64,000 bases of DNA from CADCVQ01 sp038260305 (GCA_038260305.1 JBBSNY010000007.1:1-64000); one strand, 5' to 3'. Counted from the first letter of the stretch, positions 37,543-46,237 are shown. Numbers and translations: made by a program. Notes: generated from the sequence alone by a model not told the origin.

Positions 37543-37779
37543 CTACAGTGAGTCTACGAGGTTGGAATCGATACGCACCGCGGCGCGAAACGAGCGCTGG
37601 AAGCCCGACCGCTTGACCGCCAGCGCGGCGCATGTACGGTCGCAGACGTAGGCGCCGCGGCCCGGCCGCCGCTGCGCGGGGTCGGGCTCGACGCGTCCCT
37701 GCACGAGGACGACGCGCAGCAGGTCGGGCTTGTCGGTCTGCGCGCCGCAGCCCACGCAGCGCCGCCGAGGGACGGCTAT
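37543..37779 (-). CDS. ylxR: YlxR family RNA-binding protein, apparent ATA start
   Basis: Small RNA-binding protein always found between nusA and infB. With the start at 37779 it has 78 aa and begins AVPRRRCVGCGAQTDKPDLLR, the complete family N-terminus, followed by RRPGRGAYVCDRTCAALAVKR. That codon is ATA, overlapping the nusA stop, with GGAGG 7 nt upstream. The first standard start, GTG at 37755, lies inside the conserved CVGCG motif, lacks any Shine-Dalgarno and would remove the first conserved Cys. So either ATA is used, or the gene is shortened. Confidence 0.85.
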   Translation of the reverse strand: MAVPRRRCVGCGAQTDKPDLLRVVLVQGRVEPDPAQRRPGRGAYVCDRTCAALAVKRSGFQRSFRAAVRIDSNLVDSL

Positions 37780-39047
37780 GACGGCGCCTCCGCGTCGGCG
37801 AGCTCGTCGGTCGGCAGGTGGGCGAGCGCCTGGTGGGAGTCCAGGCCGCAGTAGCGCGAACTGGGCAGGGCGGCGTTCGGGCAGCGCCTACCGGTCGACA
37901 TGACCGCGGCGCAGCGACCCTGCGTCTCCTCCTCCTCGTAGCCCTGCTCCTGCTCCTCGGCGGCGAACTCCGTCTCGGACTTGATGTCGATCCGCCAGCC
38001 GGTGAGGCGGGCGGCGAGACGCGCGTTCTGGCCCTCGCGGCCGATCGCCAGCGAGAGCTGGTCATCAGGCACGATGACCGTCGCCTGCTTGCCGTCGTCG
38101 TCGACGAGAACCTCGCGCACGCGCGCCGGCGACAGCGCCTTGGCGACGAAGCGGGCGGGCTCGTCGTTGTAGGGGATGATGTCAATCTTCTCGCCGCGCA
38201 GCTCGGAGACGACCATCCGTACGCGCGATCCGCGCGGGCCCACGCAGGCGCCCACAGGGTCGACGCCGTCGGCGTGCGAGACGACCGCGATCTTCGAGCG
38301 GTAGCCCGGCTCGCGGGCGACGTTGGCGATCTCGACGAGGCCGTCGGCGATCTCCGGGACCTCGAGCTCGAAGAGCTTCTTGATCAGCTCGGGATCGCGC
38401 CGCGAGACGATGATCGAGGGGCCCTTCGTGGAGGGTGAGACCTCCTTGATGACGGCCTTGATGCGCTGCGAGTGGTCGTAGCGCTCGCCGTCGACCTGCT
38501 CGGACTTCGGCAGCAGCGCCTCGACGCGCTCGCGCAGCTGCACGAGCGTGTAGCGGCTGTCGGACTGCTGCACGATGCCGGTGATGAGCTCGCCGACGCG
38601 GTCGCGGTACTCCTCGAACATCATGTCGCGCTCGGCCTCGCGGATGCGCTGCAGGATGACCTGCTTGGCCGTCTGCGCGGCGATCCGGCCGAAGTCGCCC
38701 GGGGTCACGTCCTGCTCTTCGATCTGGTCCTTGTACTCCTCGAACTTCGCCGGATCGATCTCCGGGTCGGTCGGCTCGATCATGTCGCCCGTCTCGGGGT
38801 CATAGGTCGTGCCCTCGTCGATCGTCTCGACGATGAGGTGCGCCTCGAGGCGCTCGGGGATGATGAGCTCGATGACGCGGAAGTCGGCGGTCTCGGGATC
38901 GAGCTCGACGCGCGCGTACTTCGCTGAGTCGGGCTGCTTCTTGTAGGCCGACAGGAGCGCGTCCTCGAGGGCCAGCCGAAGCTTCTCGGGGGCGATGCCC
39001 TTTTCCTTCGCGAGGGCCGTCATCGCATCCAGGATGTCGCGGGACAT
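37776..39047 (-). CDS. nusA: Transcription factor NusA with a Cys-rich C-terminal tail
   Basis: Transcription elongation, termination and antitermination factor. The order is N-terminal RNAP-binding domain (1-~160, with an acidic insertion near 85-125), S1 (~165-240), and KH1-KH2 (ACVGPRGSRVRMV; SLAIGREGQNARLAARLTGW). After the KH domains a Glu-rich linker leads to a ~45-residue tail containing C379-x9-C389-x10-C400-x4-H405, not part of classical NusA and probably a zinc-binding knuckle. ATG 39047 follows rimP by 3 nt. Operon rimP-nusA-ylxR-infB. Confidence 0.95.
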   Translation of the reverse strand: MSRDILDAMTALAKEKGIAPEKLRLALEDALLSAYKKQPDSAKYARVELDPETADFRVIELIIPERLEAHLIVETIDEGTTYDPETGDMIEPTDPEIDPAKFEEYKDQIEEQDVTPGDFGRIAAQTAKQVILQRIREAERDMMFEEYRDRVGELITGIVQQSDSRYTLVQLRERVEALLPKSEQVDGERYDHSQRIKAVIKEVSPSTKGPSIIVSRRDPELIKKLFELEVPEIADGLVEIANVAREPGYRSKIAVVSHADGVDPVGACVGPRGSRVRMVVSELRGEKIDIIPYNDEPARFVAKALSPARVREVLVDDDGKQATVIVPDDQLSLAIGREGQNARLAARLTGWRIDIKSETEFAAEEQEQGYEEEETQGRCAAVMSTGRRCPNAALPSSRYCGLDSHQALAHLPTDELADAEAPS

Positions 39048-39050
39048 GGG

Positions 39051-39467
39051 CTACTCCTCGATCAAGTGGGAACGCTGGATCTCGGCATACGGAATGGCCA
39101 CGAGCGCGCCGTCAGCCGCGATCGTCACCTCGTCTTCCGATGCGCCGACGAGCTCGCCGGTGAAGGATCGGTGGCCGTCCTGGGCCCCGCGCGTTCGCAC
39201 GCGGGCACGTCGCCCCAGGAAGCGTTGGAAATGCTGTGGCTTCGACAGCGGGCGCTCGGTCCCCGGGGAGGAGACCTCGAGCGCGTAGCGCTCGCGTAGA
39301 TCGGCCAGCTCACGGGTCACGCGCTCGCAGACAGCGAGCGTGACGCCATCCGGATGGTCGATGAACAGGCGCAGCGTGTGGCCGCCCAGCACCTCCGCGA
39401 GCAGCACCTCGACATCCGGCTCGCTGGCTGCGAGCCGGGCCTCGATATCGCTTTGGATGGTGCTCAC
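39051..39467 (-). CDS. rimP: Ribosome maturation factor RimP
   Basis: A 138-aa 30S assembly factor. The family core LRLFIDHPDGVTLAVCERVTREL and LEVSSPGTERPLSKPQHFQRFLGRRARV is clear, followed by the Sm-like C-terminal barrel. The GTG at 39467 has a perfect AAGGAG 6 nt upstream. It is somewhat shorter than the usual ~150 aa. First gene of the nusA-infB operon, with a hairpin/terminator-containing leader just upstream. Confidence 0.93.
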   Translation of the reverse strand: MSTIQSDIEARLAASEPDVEVLLAEVLGGHTLRLFIDHPDGVTLAVCERVTRELADLRERYALEVSSPGTERPLSKPQHFQRFLGRRARVRTRGAQDGHRSFTGELVGASEDEVTIAADGALVAIPYAEIQRSHLIEE

Positions 39468-39487
39468 CGAAATCTCCTTTAGACAAC

Positions 39488-39510
39488 AAAAAAAGCGGGC
39501 GAGCGCCCAC
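39488..39510 (-). terminator. Intrinsic terminator/attenuator just upstream of rimP
   Basis: On the minus strand a GTGGGC-GCTC-GCCCGC hairpin is followed by seven T. The T-run ends only 8 nt before the rimP Shine-Dalgarno. It can terminate the upstream TPR gene, or act as an attenuator in the leader of rimP-nusA-ylxR-infB. A second hairpin, CCGGT-N6-ACCGG (39513..39528), precedes it. Confidence 0.75.
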
Positions 39511-39557
39511 TTCCGGTCCTGCCACCGGCCCGAAGCCGATGCGAAAGCTGTTTGGCG

Positions 39558-39566
39558 AGGATAGCA
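39558..39566 (-). promoter_or_regulatory. Extended -10 promoter candidate for the rimP operon
   Basis: On the minus strand TGCTATCCT is an extended -10 (TGn plus TATCCT, 39558..39563). It predicts a transcript start near 39551 and an ~85-nt leader containing both hairpins and the rimP Shine-Dalgarno. No good -35 is seen. Confidence 0.45.
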
Positions 39567-39658
39567 CCGTGTGTCGCATGGCCCGACCGCCCACGGGCGC
39601 CGCCCACGCTCGCCGAGAGCCCGCCGAGGAGCCGCAATCGCGCCCGGCCGGCGTGCGG

Positions 39659-40042
39659 TCAGGCCGCCCGCGCGCTGCTTGCGCGGGCGCGGGCGCGGTC
39701 TCGGTAGCGCCGGTAGTCGGCACGCTCGGGTCGCAGGCAGCACGCGAGCGCGAGTGGCTTGCACGCCTCGGCGTGGCGCCCGAGTTGCTGCAGGCAGCGC
39801 CCGAGGCAGAACTGCGCGTAGTCGTTGCATGGCGCGCGCTCGACGACGGCCTCGAACTCCTCCGCCGCCTCGCGGTAGCGCTGCGAGCCGAACAGCGCCC
39901 GTCCGAGCGCCTCGCGGACCTGAGTCTTGTCGGGCTCGCTCGCCCGCACGCGGGCCAGCGGCACGGCAGCGGCGTGGTAGTCGCGCTCCTCGAGCAGGCG
40001 CATCCCATTCTGGAACAGCTCGTAGAGATCGTCCGCGGCCAT
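39659..40042 (-). CDS. Small TPR-repeat protein
   Basis: A 127-aa protein made of about three tetratricopeptide-like helix pairs (LYELFQNGMRLLEERDYHAAAVPLARV; REALGRALFGSQRYREAAEEFEAVVE; NDYAQFCLGRCLQQLGRHAEACKPL), a protein-interaction scaffold. Partner unknown. The ATG at 40042 is preceded by TATCCT ending 6 nt upstream, so it is probably leaderless. It sits between the transglutaminase operon and rimP. Confidence 0.85.
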   Translation of the reverse strand: MAADDLYELFQNGMRLLEERDYHAAAVPLARVRASEPDKTQVREALGRALFGSQRYREAAEEFEAVVERAPCNDYAQFCLGRCLQQLGRHAEACKPLALACCLRPERADYRRYRDRARARASSARAA

Positions 40043-40083
40043 CCTTCGAGGATACGACGCGCGCCGCAGGCAAACCAACCGCG

Positions 40084-42369
40084 TCAGCGATCGGCGGCCC
40101 GGCGGCGCAGGCGCCACGGCGGCGGCTGCGGCGGCAGCGCCCACCACGCCCGTAGGCGCCGGCGCAGGCCGGGGCCGATCGCCAGCTCGCGCCGCAGGCC
40201 GGCGCGTTGGGCCGCCGTCGGCCCGCCGTCCTCGTAGCCATAGCGCGCGGAAGCGAGCGCGCGGACGTACTCCTCGGCGGGCGTTCCGCGGTAGCGCGCG
40301 GCGAGGGCGTCGAGCGTCGTCTGCGCGGCCGGGACGCGATGGCTGCGACGCAGCGCGCGCTGCAGCTCGGCGAGCTGACGTGCGCCGCGATCACCGGCGC
40401 GCGCGTCGGGGCGCCGGCGGACGGCGAGTAGCAGCAGCGCGAGCGCGAGCGCGCCGAGAACGACGGCGCCCGGGATCAGCAGCGGCGATCCGTGACCGCC
40501 GCCGCGCTTCGCCGGTGCGCTCGCCTTGTCGCCGGCCGGCGCGCCCTGTGACGCGGGGTCGCCGCCGCCGATGTCGGCGGCGGCGCCCTGCACGCGCCGG
40601 TCGTCGAGCTGCGAGCGGGCCGGGGAGGCGGCGGGCGTCGGGTCACGGGTGATCCAGCCGATGCTCGGATAGAAGACCTCGACCCAGGAGTGCGCGTCGA
40701 GGTCTCTGACAACGAATTCCTTGCGCTTGGCGTCGTAGACGCCGGGTGAGAAGCCCGCCGCGACGCGCGCGGGCACGCCGCCGAAGCGCAGCAGCAGCGC
40801 CATCGCGCCGGAGAACTGCTGGCAGTAGCCGACCTTGTCGGAGAACAGGAAGCTCTCGAGCGGGGCCGTGCTCGGCGGCGGCGATTCCGAGTAGCGATAG
40901 CCGCGGCTGAGATGACGCTCGACGGCGAGCATGAATCCATACGAGCTCGACGCGCGCGCGCGCAGGCGCCGCGCGAGCTCGTAGGCGCCGCGATACGGCG
41001 ACGCCTCGATCGCCGCGACGGCGCGCGGCGGGGTCGGGCCCTGCCCCCACGGGGGGATGAAGACGGTCGGACCGCGCGTGGGCCTGCCCGCCGGCGTCCG
41101 GGGTCCCGGCAGGACGACCGACGTCTCTTCGATGAGTGGGGGCAGCGGCAGCGATGCCGCCGTGCGCAGCTCGCGGACCGAGGGGCGCGGGGTGTAGACG
41201 ACCGCCCGGTAGGCGTTGCCGCGCTTCAGCGGTCGCGTCTGCGTGCGCCACAGACCGAGCCCGTTCGAGACGTACGCCCGCGGCGAGTCGCGGATCTCGA
41301 ACGTCGTGCCCGCGCCGATGAACGTCGACGAGCGCAGCGCACGCACCGTGACGCGGATGACCTGCAACCAGTCGCGGTGGGCCGGGTCGAAGGCCGTGTC
41401 GTTGACCCCCTGCGAGACCGGCGGCGCCTGGACCCAGTGTGTGCCGTCGAACTCCGACAGCTCCGCCGCCTTCCAGTAGGCGCGATCACGCGCCGCCACG
41501 CGCAGCACCTCGCGCCCGTCGCGCGGCCAGTTCAGCGGGCCGTAGTCGTGGTTCCAGTCATAGCTCGTGCTCGGCACGTCGCTGAGATCGAGCGCGAGCT
41601 GCTCGTAGTCCAGCAGCGCATGATCGCCGTCGATCCGCGGCGCGAGCACGAGCGCCGCGAGCACGGCCGCGACGACGACGACGACGGCCATCGGCGCCGT
41701 GCGCCGCTCGACGCGCTCGAGCCACAGGAACAGGGCGAGCAGCAGCGCGAGCGCGGCGCCGCCGAGAAACGGATGCGCGCCCTGGTGCTGCATCGCGGGG
41801 ACGAGGTAGAGGACGGCGAGCGCGATCGCCGCGGCGACCGGGAAGCCGAGCCTGCCGTCGCGTCGCGGCGCGAATGCGAGCAGCAGCGCGAGGCCGACGA
41901 TGACGCCCGAGCCGAGCACGATGACCGTCCGCGTCCAGGGATCGGCGCCGTGGTAGGGGACGCGGACGTTCGGCACGGCACCGAGACCCTGGCCGATGCC
42001 GGCCGCGAGATCATCCCACGAGTGTGGCCCGGCGAGATCGGCGGGGACACCGGCGCCCGCGAGCGCAACGATCAGCAGCGCGATCCCTACGGCGACCGTC
42101 ACGGCGACGCGCGCAGGGCGCCCCAGCCCGCGCCGGCTGGCCCCGACGAGCAGCGCACCCCCGGCGAACGCGGCCAGCAGCGTGACGACCGTCGCAGCGC
42201 TCGCCGCGGGCGCCACCATCCGCGCCCAGGTCGCCGCGCCGAAGGCCGCGAGCGCGAGGAAGGCGGCCATCCGCGCGGGGGCGAGCGGCAGACGGGCATC
42301 CGCGCGCCCACGACGCTGCGCGCCGATCGGCGCCCGCAGCGACGAGTCCGTCCAGCCGATGATGCTCAT
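40084..42369 (-). CDS. Transglutaminase-like membrane protein (TgpA type)
   Basis: A 761-aa membrane protein: six to seven hydrophobic helices in the first ~240 residues, a large extracytoplasmic part, then the transglutaminase core. The core's Cys is in SDKVGYCQQFSGAMALLLRFGGVPARV, with His in DLDAHSWVEVF and Asp in ITRDPTP. A further membrane helix and a cytoplasmic DUF4129-like tail follow. This family is encoded with DUF58 and MoxR genes, exactly as here (moxR-DUF58-TG, 4-nt overlap with DUF58). Biological role not established; a protease or cross-linking activity is likely. Confidence 0.92.
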   Translation of the reverse strand: MSIIGWTDSSLRAPIGAQRRGRADARLPLAPARMAAFLALAAFGAATWARMVAPAASAATVVTLLAAFAGGALLVGASRRGLGRPARVAVTVAVGIALLIVALAGAGVPADLAGPHSWDDLAAGIGQGLGAVPNVRVPYHGADPWTRTVIVLGSGVIVGLALLLAFAPRRDGRLGFPVAAAIALAVLYLVPAMQHQGAHPFLGGAALALLLALFLWLERVERRTAPMAVVVVVAAVLAALVLAPRIDGDHALLDYEQLALDLSDVPSTSYDWNHDYGPLNWPRDGREVLRVAARDRAYWKAAELSEFDGTHWVQAPPVSQGVNDTAFDPAHRDWLQVIRVTVRALRSSTFIGAGTTFEIRDSPRAYVSNGLGLWRTQTRPLKRGNAYRAVVYTPRPSVRELRTAASLPLPPLIEETSVVLPGPRTPAGRPTRGPTVFIPPWGQGPTPPRAVAAIEASPYRGAYELARRLRARASSSYGFMLAVERHLSRGYRYSESPPPSTAPLESFLFSDKVGYCQQFSGAMALLLRFGGVPARVAAGFSPGVYDAKRKEFVVRDLDAHSWVEVFYPSIGWITRDPTPAASPARSQLDDRRVQGAAADIGGGDPASQGAPAGDKASAPAKRGGGHGSPLLIPGAVVLGALALALLLLAVRRRPDARAGDRGARQLAELQRALRRSHRVPAAQTTLDALAARYRGTPAEEYVRALASARYGYEDGGPTAAQRAGLRRELAIGPGLRRRLRAWWALPPQPPPWRLRRRAADR

Positions 42370-43481
42370 GCCGGGTCGCGCGTCGCCACGCGGGTCGCGG
42401 GTCGGGTGCGGCGACCGCCGACGACGTAGCCGCTGCAGCCGGCGACGACGAAGGCGGCGGTCCGGCCGGTGATCGTCCCGGGCACGACCAGCACGCGCGT
42501 CGCGCCGTGGCCGCTGCCGAGGGCGGCCGGCAGCGCGGGTCGCATCCGTGCGCTGACGAAGACGATCGGGCCGTGACGCTGTGCGACGCTCGTCAGCGAC
42601 GGGCCGGTGGCGGGCCCGACGAGCGCCAGGCGAGCATGAACGACGGGCCAGCCCGAGAGCGTGTCGCCGAGCTCGGTCGGGCGGCGGTCGCCGGGCAGCA
42701 GCACGCCGCAGCCCCCGTCGCGCGCAAGCGCATGCGTGAGCGATGCGGCCGCGCGCACGGCGGCGTCGAGCTCGTCGATCCCGGCCGCGCCGCGCGGGTC
42801 GAGGACGACGAGCGGCCGGCTGTCGCCGTCGGCGCGCAGGAAGCGCTCCTGGGCGTCGGCGCCGCGGGCAACCGCGGGCCAGTAGATGCGCGAGGCGGGC
42901 GTGCCGTCGCGCAGCGGACGGATGCCGTCGAGGTCGACCTCCGCCCCGACGAGCCGGCGGGCGCGGCGCGCCAGGCGCGGCGCTTCGCCGCCGCCGGCGG
43001 CGTCCGTCAGCGCCTCGATGCGCGGCAGCACGAGGATCTCGTCGTGGCGCGGCGACGGCCGCGCGCGGACCTCGCGCGTCGCCAGGCCGAGCGGGTCGGC
43101 CACGAGCACGCTGGGCAGCGCGAGCTCGCGCCGGCCGCGGCGCGCGAAGCGCACGTCGATGCGCACCTGCGCGCGGCGACGGTTCGCGGGGAGCGTCGCA
43201 GCGGCGCTCAGGAGGGGGTCGTGCACGCGCGCGCTCGGCAGCGCCCAGCTGCCGGCGCGGACGTCGAGCACGATGCCGACCGGCTGGTCCTCGACGACGC
43301 GCTGCGCGCCGAGCGTCCGGCGCACCGTGACGCCGCGCGCGGCGAGCGTCACCCACGTCGCGCTGCCGGCCGCGAGCAGGCCGAGGGCGATGCCCGGCAC
43401 CCACAGCGGCTCGGCGTCGAACAGCGCCGCGGCGGCGGTCAGGACGATCGCGAGCAGGCCGGTGGCGAGCGCCGGTCGCAT
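42366..43481 (-). CDS. DUF58 domain protein
   Basis: A 371-aa protein with two N-terminal membrane helices (about 4-45), then the DUF58 domain. The conserved IRPLRDGTPASRIYWPAVARG segment (usual form R.Y..GD..R.I.W..SAR) is followed by a vWA-like fold (RPLVVLDPRG). It belongs to the MoxR-DUF58-transglutaminase cassette, in which the MoxR ATPase is thought to act as a chaperone for the vWA-like partner. Overlaps the transglutaminase start by 4 nt. Confidence 0.88.
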   Translation of the reverse strand: MRPALATGLLAIVLTAAAALFDAEPLWVPGIALGLLAAGSATWVTLAARGVTVRRTLGAQRVVEDQPVGIVLDVRAGSWALPSARVHDPLLSAAATLPANRRRAQVRIDVRFARRGRRELALPSVLVADPLGLATREVRARPSPRHDEILVLPRIEALTDAAGGGEAPRLARRARRLVGAEVDLDGIRPLRDGTPASRIYWPAVARGADAQERFLRADGDSRPLVVLDPRGAAGIDELDAAVRAAASLTHALARDGGCGVLLPGDRRPTELGDTLSGWPVVHARLALVGPATGPSLTSVAQRHGPIVFVSARMRPALPAALGSGHGATRVLVVPGTITGRTAAFVVAGCSGYVVGGRRTRPATRVATRDPA

Positions 43482-43486
43482 GACGA

Positions 43487-44458
43487 CTAGAAGGCCGGGA
43501 TGGCGGCGACCGCGTCGGTGACGATCTGCGCGCCGCTGGTCTCATAGGCCTCGGGCGACAGCATCATCCGGTGCGCGAGCACCGGCACGACGAGCTTCTG
43601 GACGTCGTCGGGCAGCGCGTGGTCGCGGCCGGCGAGCAGCGCCCGTGCCTTCGCGGCGCGCAACAGCAGCAGGCCGGCTCGGGGGCTTGCGCCGAGCTCG
43701 ATGCGCGGGTCGTCGCGCGTGTGGCGCAGCAGCGACACGACGTAGTGGCGCAGCGCGTCCGATGCGCGCACGCGCGTCGCGGCGTCCTGCGCGGCGAGCA
43801 CCTCGGCCGCGTCGGCGACCGGCTCGAGCGAGGCGACGCGATCACCCGACTCGTGCGCAGCGAGCATCTCCGCCTCGCCGGCGGCGTCCGGGTAGCCGAG
43901 CGACAGGCGAACCATGAAGCGGTCGACCTGCGCCTCGGGCAGCGGGTACGTACCCTCGTACTCGACCGGGTTCTGCGTCGCGAGGACGAGGAACGGTCGC
44001 GCGAGCTCGTGCGTGTGGATGTCGACCGTCACGCGGCGCTCCTGCATGCATTCGAGCAGCCCGGACTGGGTCTTCGGCGAGGCGCGGTTGATCTCGTCGA
44101 CGAGCACGACGTTGGCGAAGATCGGTCCCGGCCGGAATTCGAAGCGGCCCTCGCGCTGGTTGAAGATGTTCGTCCCGACGACGTCGGCGGGCAGCAGGTC
44201 GGCGGTGCACTGCACGCGCGCGAACTCGAGGTCCAGCGAACGCGCGAGCGCGCGTGCGAGCGTCGTCTTGCCGACGCCCGGCAGGTCCTCGATCAGGACG
44301 TGCCCGCCGGCGAGGACCGCGATGACGAGGTGCTCGATGACCGCGGCGCGGACCTCCGCGGCCTTGGCGACGTTGCCCGCGATGCGGCGGGCCAGCGCGA
44401 CGGCGACCTCGATCTCCGCGGCCGTCAGACGGCGCTCGGCTCCGGTGGCGCGCTCCAT
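43487..44458 (-). CDS. MoxR-family AAA+ ATPase
   Basis: A 323-aa AAA+ ATPase with Walker A LPGVGKTTLARAL (about 59-71), Walker B VVLVDEINRASPKTQSGLLECMQE, sensor 1 VLATQNPVEYEGTYPLPEAQVDRF and the MoxR lid with SPRAGLLLLRAAKA. ATG 44458, GGAG about 10 nt upstream. It starts the cassette with DUF58 and transglutaminase genes and follows coaBC. Confidence 0.93.
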   Translation of the reverse strand: MERATGAERRLTAAEIEVAVALARRIAGNVAKAAEVRAAVIEHLVIAVLAGGHVLIEDLPGVGKTTLARALARSLDLEFARVQCTADLLPADVVGTNIFNQREGRFEFRPGPIFANVVLVDEINRASPKTQSGLLECMQERRVTVDIHTHELARPFLVLATQNPVEYEGTYPLPEAQVDRFMVRLSLGYPDAAGEAEMLAAHESGDRVASLEPVADAAEVLAAQDAATRVRASDALRHYVVSLLRHTRDDPRIELGASPRAGLLLLRAAKARALLAGRDHALPDDVQKLVVPVLAHRMMLSPEAYETSGAQIVTDAVAAIPAF

Positions 44459-44484
44459 CAGTGGCCCGCTCCTCGTCGTCCCGC

Positions 44485-45939
44485 TCAAGCCGCCGGGCCG
44501 GCGGGCTCCGCCTCGACGAGCATCCGCAGCACGATGACAGCGTTCAGCACGGCCCGCGCCACCTCGGCCTTCGACGCTCGCGCGACGTGTGTCTCCCCCG
44601 CCGCGGTGAGGATCGTGACCTCGTTGTCGGCCGACTCGAAGCCGATGTCGGCACGCGCGATGTCGTTGACGACGACGGCGTCGACGCGCTTGCGGGCGAG
44701 CTTGTCGCGCCCGTGCTCGAGCGCGCCCTCGCCGTGCTCGGCGGCGAACCCGACGAGTGTCTGGTCGGCGCGGCGCATGTTCGCCAGGCCCGAGAGGATG
44801 TCGGGCGTGCGCTCGAGCTCGACGCGCATCCGCTCGTCCTGGCTCTTCTTGAGCTTGCCGGCGAAGCTGCGCGCAGGGCGGAAGTCCGCGACCGCGGCGG
44901 CCATCAGCAGGACGTCGGAGCGTTCGAACGCCGCGACGCAGGCCTCCTGCAGCTGCGCGGCGGTCTCGACCTCGACGTAGCGCACCCGGGGGTCGCGCGG
45001 CAGGGCGACGTTCGCGGCGACGACGGTCACGTCGGCGCCGAGCACGGCGGCCTGCTCGGCGAGCGCGAAGCCCATCCGCCCCGACGAGCGATTGCCGACG
45101 AAACGCACCGCGTCGATCGGCTCGCGCGTGCCGCCGGCGGTGACGAGCACCCGTAGGCCGACGAGGTGCGGCTCGCCGGGCGTCGAGGCCATCGGGTCGC
45201 GGGCGAGGTGCGGCTCGCCTGGCGTCGAGGCCATCGGGTCGCCGGCGACGAGCGGCTCGCCTGGCGTCGAGGCCATCGGGTCGCGGGCGACGTGCGGCTC
45301 GCCTGGCGTCGAGGCCATCGGGTCGCGGGCGACGTGCGGCTCGCCGGGCGCGGCCGGCGGGGCGCGGCGCGACACGAGTACCTCGATCGCGACGAGCAGG
45401 TCGGCGGGCTCGGGCAGGCGTCCCGGTCCGGCCTCGCCGGCGGAGGCAAGCCGGCCGGCGCCCGGCTCGAGCACGGTCACGTCGCGCGCGCGCAGCGTGG
45501 CGACGTTGTCGCGCGTCGCGGGGTGCTCCCACATGTGGTTGTTCATCGCCGGCGCGACGAGCAGCGGACACGTCGCGGCAAGCGCCGCGCTCGTCAGGAG
45601 GTTGTCGGCGAGGCCGTGCGCGAGCTTGGCGATCGTGTTCGCCGAGGCGGGCGCGACGACGAGGATGTCGGCGTTGCGGACGAGCTCGAGGTGGCTGAGC
45701 GGGTCGTGGTCGGGCAGCGGCTGACCGGGGAAGGCGCCGCGTGCCGGGTCACGCTCGAACTCGTCGCTGAGGACCGGAGCTCCCGTCAGCGCGGCGAATG
45801 AGGCGCTGCCGACGAAGCGCGTGCTCGCGGGAGTCTGCACGACCCGCACGGCGTGGCCCGCCGCCGTCGCGAGGCGGACGAGCTCGAGCGCCTTGTAGGC
45901 GGCGATCCCGCCACTGACGCCGAGCAGGATCCGGGCCAT
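44485..45939 (-). CDS. coaBC: Bifunctional PPC decarboxylase / PPC synthase with an internal repeat
   Basis: Two steps of coenzyme A synthesis (484 aa). The N-terminal flavoprotein domain CoaC (GVSGGIAAYKALELVR; VVAPASANTIAKLAHG; PAMNNHMWEHPATRDN) is followed at about residues 197-258 by four and a half copies of a 14-residue unit (PGEPHVARDPMAST). The CoaB domain comes next (LVTAGGTREPIDAVRFVGNRSSGRMG; AAVADFRP; KLKK). The repeat lies exactly in the interdomain linker and keeps frame, so the enzyme should remain functional. Follows rpoZ as in other actinobacteria. Confidence 0.93.
   Translation of the reverse strand: MARILLGVSGGIAAYKALELVRLATAAGHAVRVVQTPASTRFVGSASFAALTGAPVLSDEFERDPARGAFPGQPLPDHDPLSHLELVRNADILVVAPASANTIAKLAHGLADNLLTSAALAATCPLLVAPAMNNHMWEHPATRDNVATLRARDVTVLEPGAGRLASAGEAGPGRLPEPADLLVAIEVLVSRRAPPAAPGEPHVARDPMASTPGEPHVARDPMASTPGEPLVAGDPMASTPGEPHLARDPMASTPGEPHLVGLRVLVTAGGTREPIDAVRFVGNRSSGRMGFALAEQAAVLGADVTVVAANVALPRDPRVRYVEVETAAQLQEACVAAFERSDVLLMAAAVADFRPARSFAGKLKKSQDERMRVELERTPDILSGLANMRRADQTLVGFAAEHGEGALEHGRDKLARKRVDAVVVNDIARADIGFESADNEVTILTAAGETHVARASKAEVARAVLNAVIVLRMLVEAEPAGPAA
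45167..45350 (-). repeat. 42-bp tandem repeat inside coaBC
   Basis: Units begin at 45167, 45209, 45251 and 45293, with a partial at 45335. They are nearly identical, including silent positions; the third carries a few substitutions. The repeat encodes the interdomain linker and is the kind of array that varies in copy number between strains. Confidence 0.92.
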
Positions 45940-45957
45940 GGCGGGGTTGCGCGGCCT

Positions 45958-46185
45958 CTAGCGGTACTGGTACTTGATCTTGCCGGCGGCGACTTCCTCG
46001 AGCGCGATCGTGAGGTAGTTCTTGGAGCCGGTGTCGACCATCGGCGGCGGGAACTCGTCGAACGTCCCCTCGCCGAGGTTGTGGTAGTAGGAGTTGATCT
46101 GGCGCGCCCGCTTGGCCGCGACGAGAACGGAGGCGTAGTTGGAGTCGACGTTCTCGAGGAGACGGTCGATGCGAGGAGAGATCAT
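45958..46185 (-). CDS. rpoZ: RNA polymerase omega subunit
   Basis: A 75-aa subunit that stabilises beta-prime. Canonical motifs: PRIDRLLENVDSNYASVLVAAKRARQIN and a C-terminal KNYLTIALEEVAAGKIKY. It lies between mihF and coaBC; gmk, usually between mihF and rpoZ, is absent (only 52 nt here). Confidence 0.96.
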   Translation of the reverse strand: MISPRIDRLLENVDSNYASVLVAAKRARQINSYYHNLGEGTFDEFPPPMVDTGSKNYLTIALEEVAAGKIKYQYR

Positions 46186-46237
46186 CCCCCTAGGGTAGCG
46201 GGCGGCTCGGAGCCCGCCGGGGACTGCAGCCGAGGCT

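Noticed and set aside
43487..45571. A minus-strand frame that would fuse coaBC-region peptide to MoxR
   Set aside because: The upstream part is out of frame with coaBC, which has a complete CoaC-CoaB sequence; MoxR starts at 44458.
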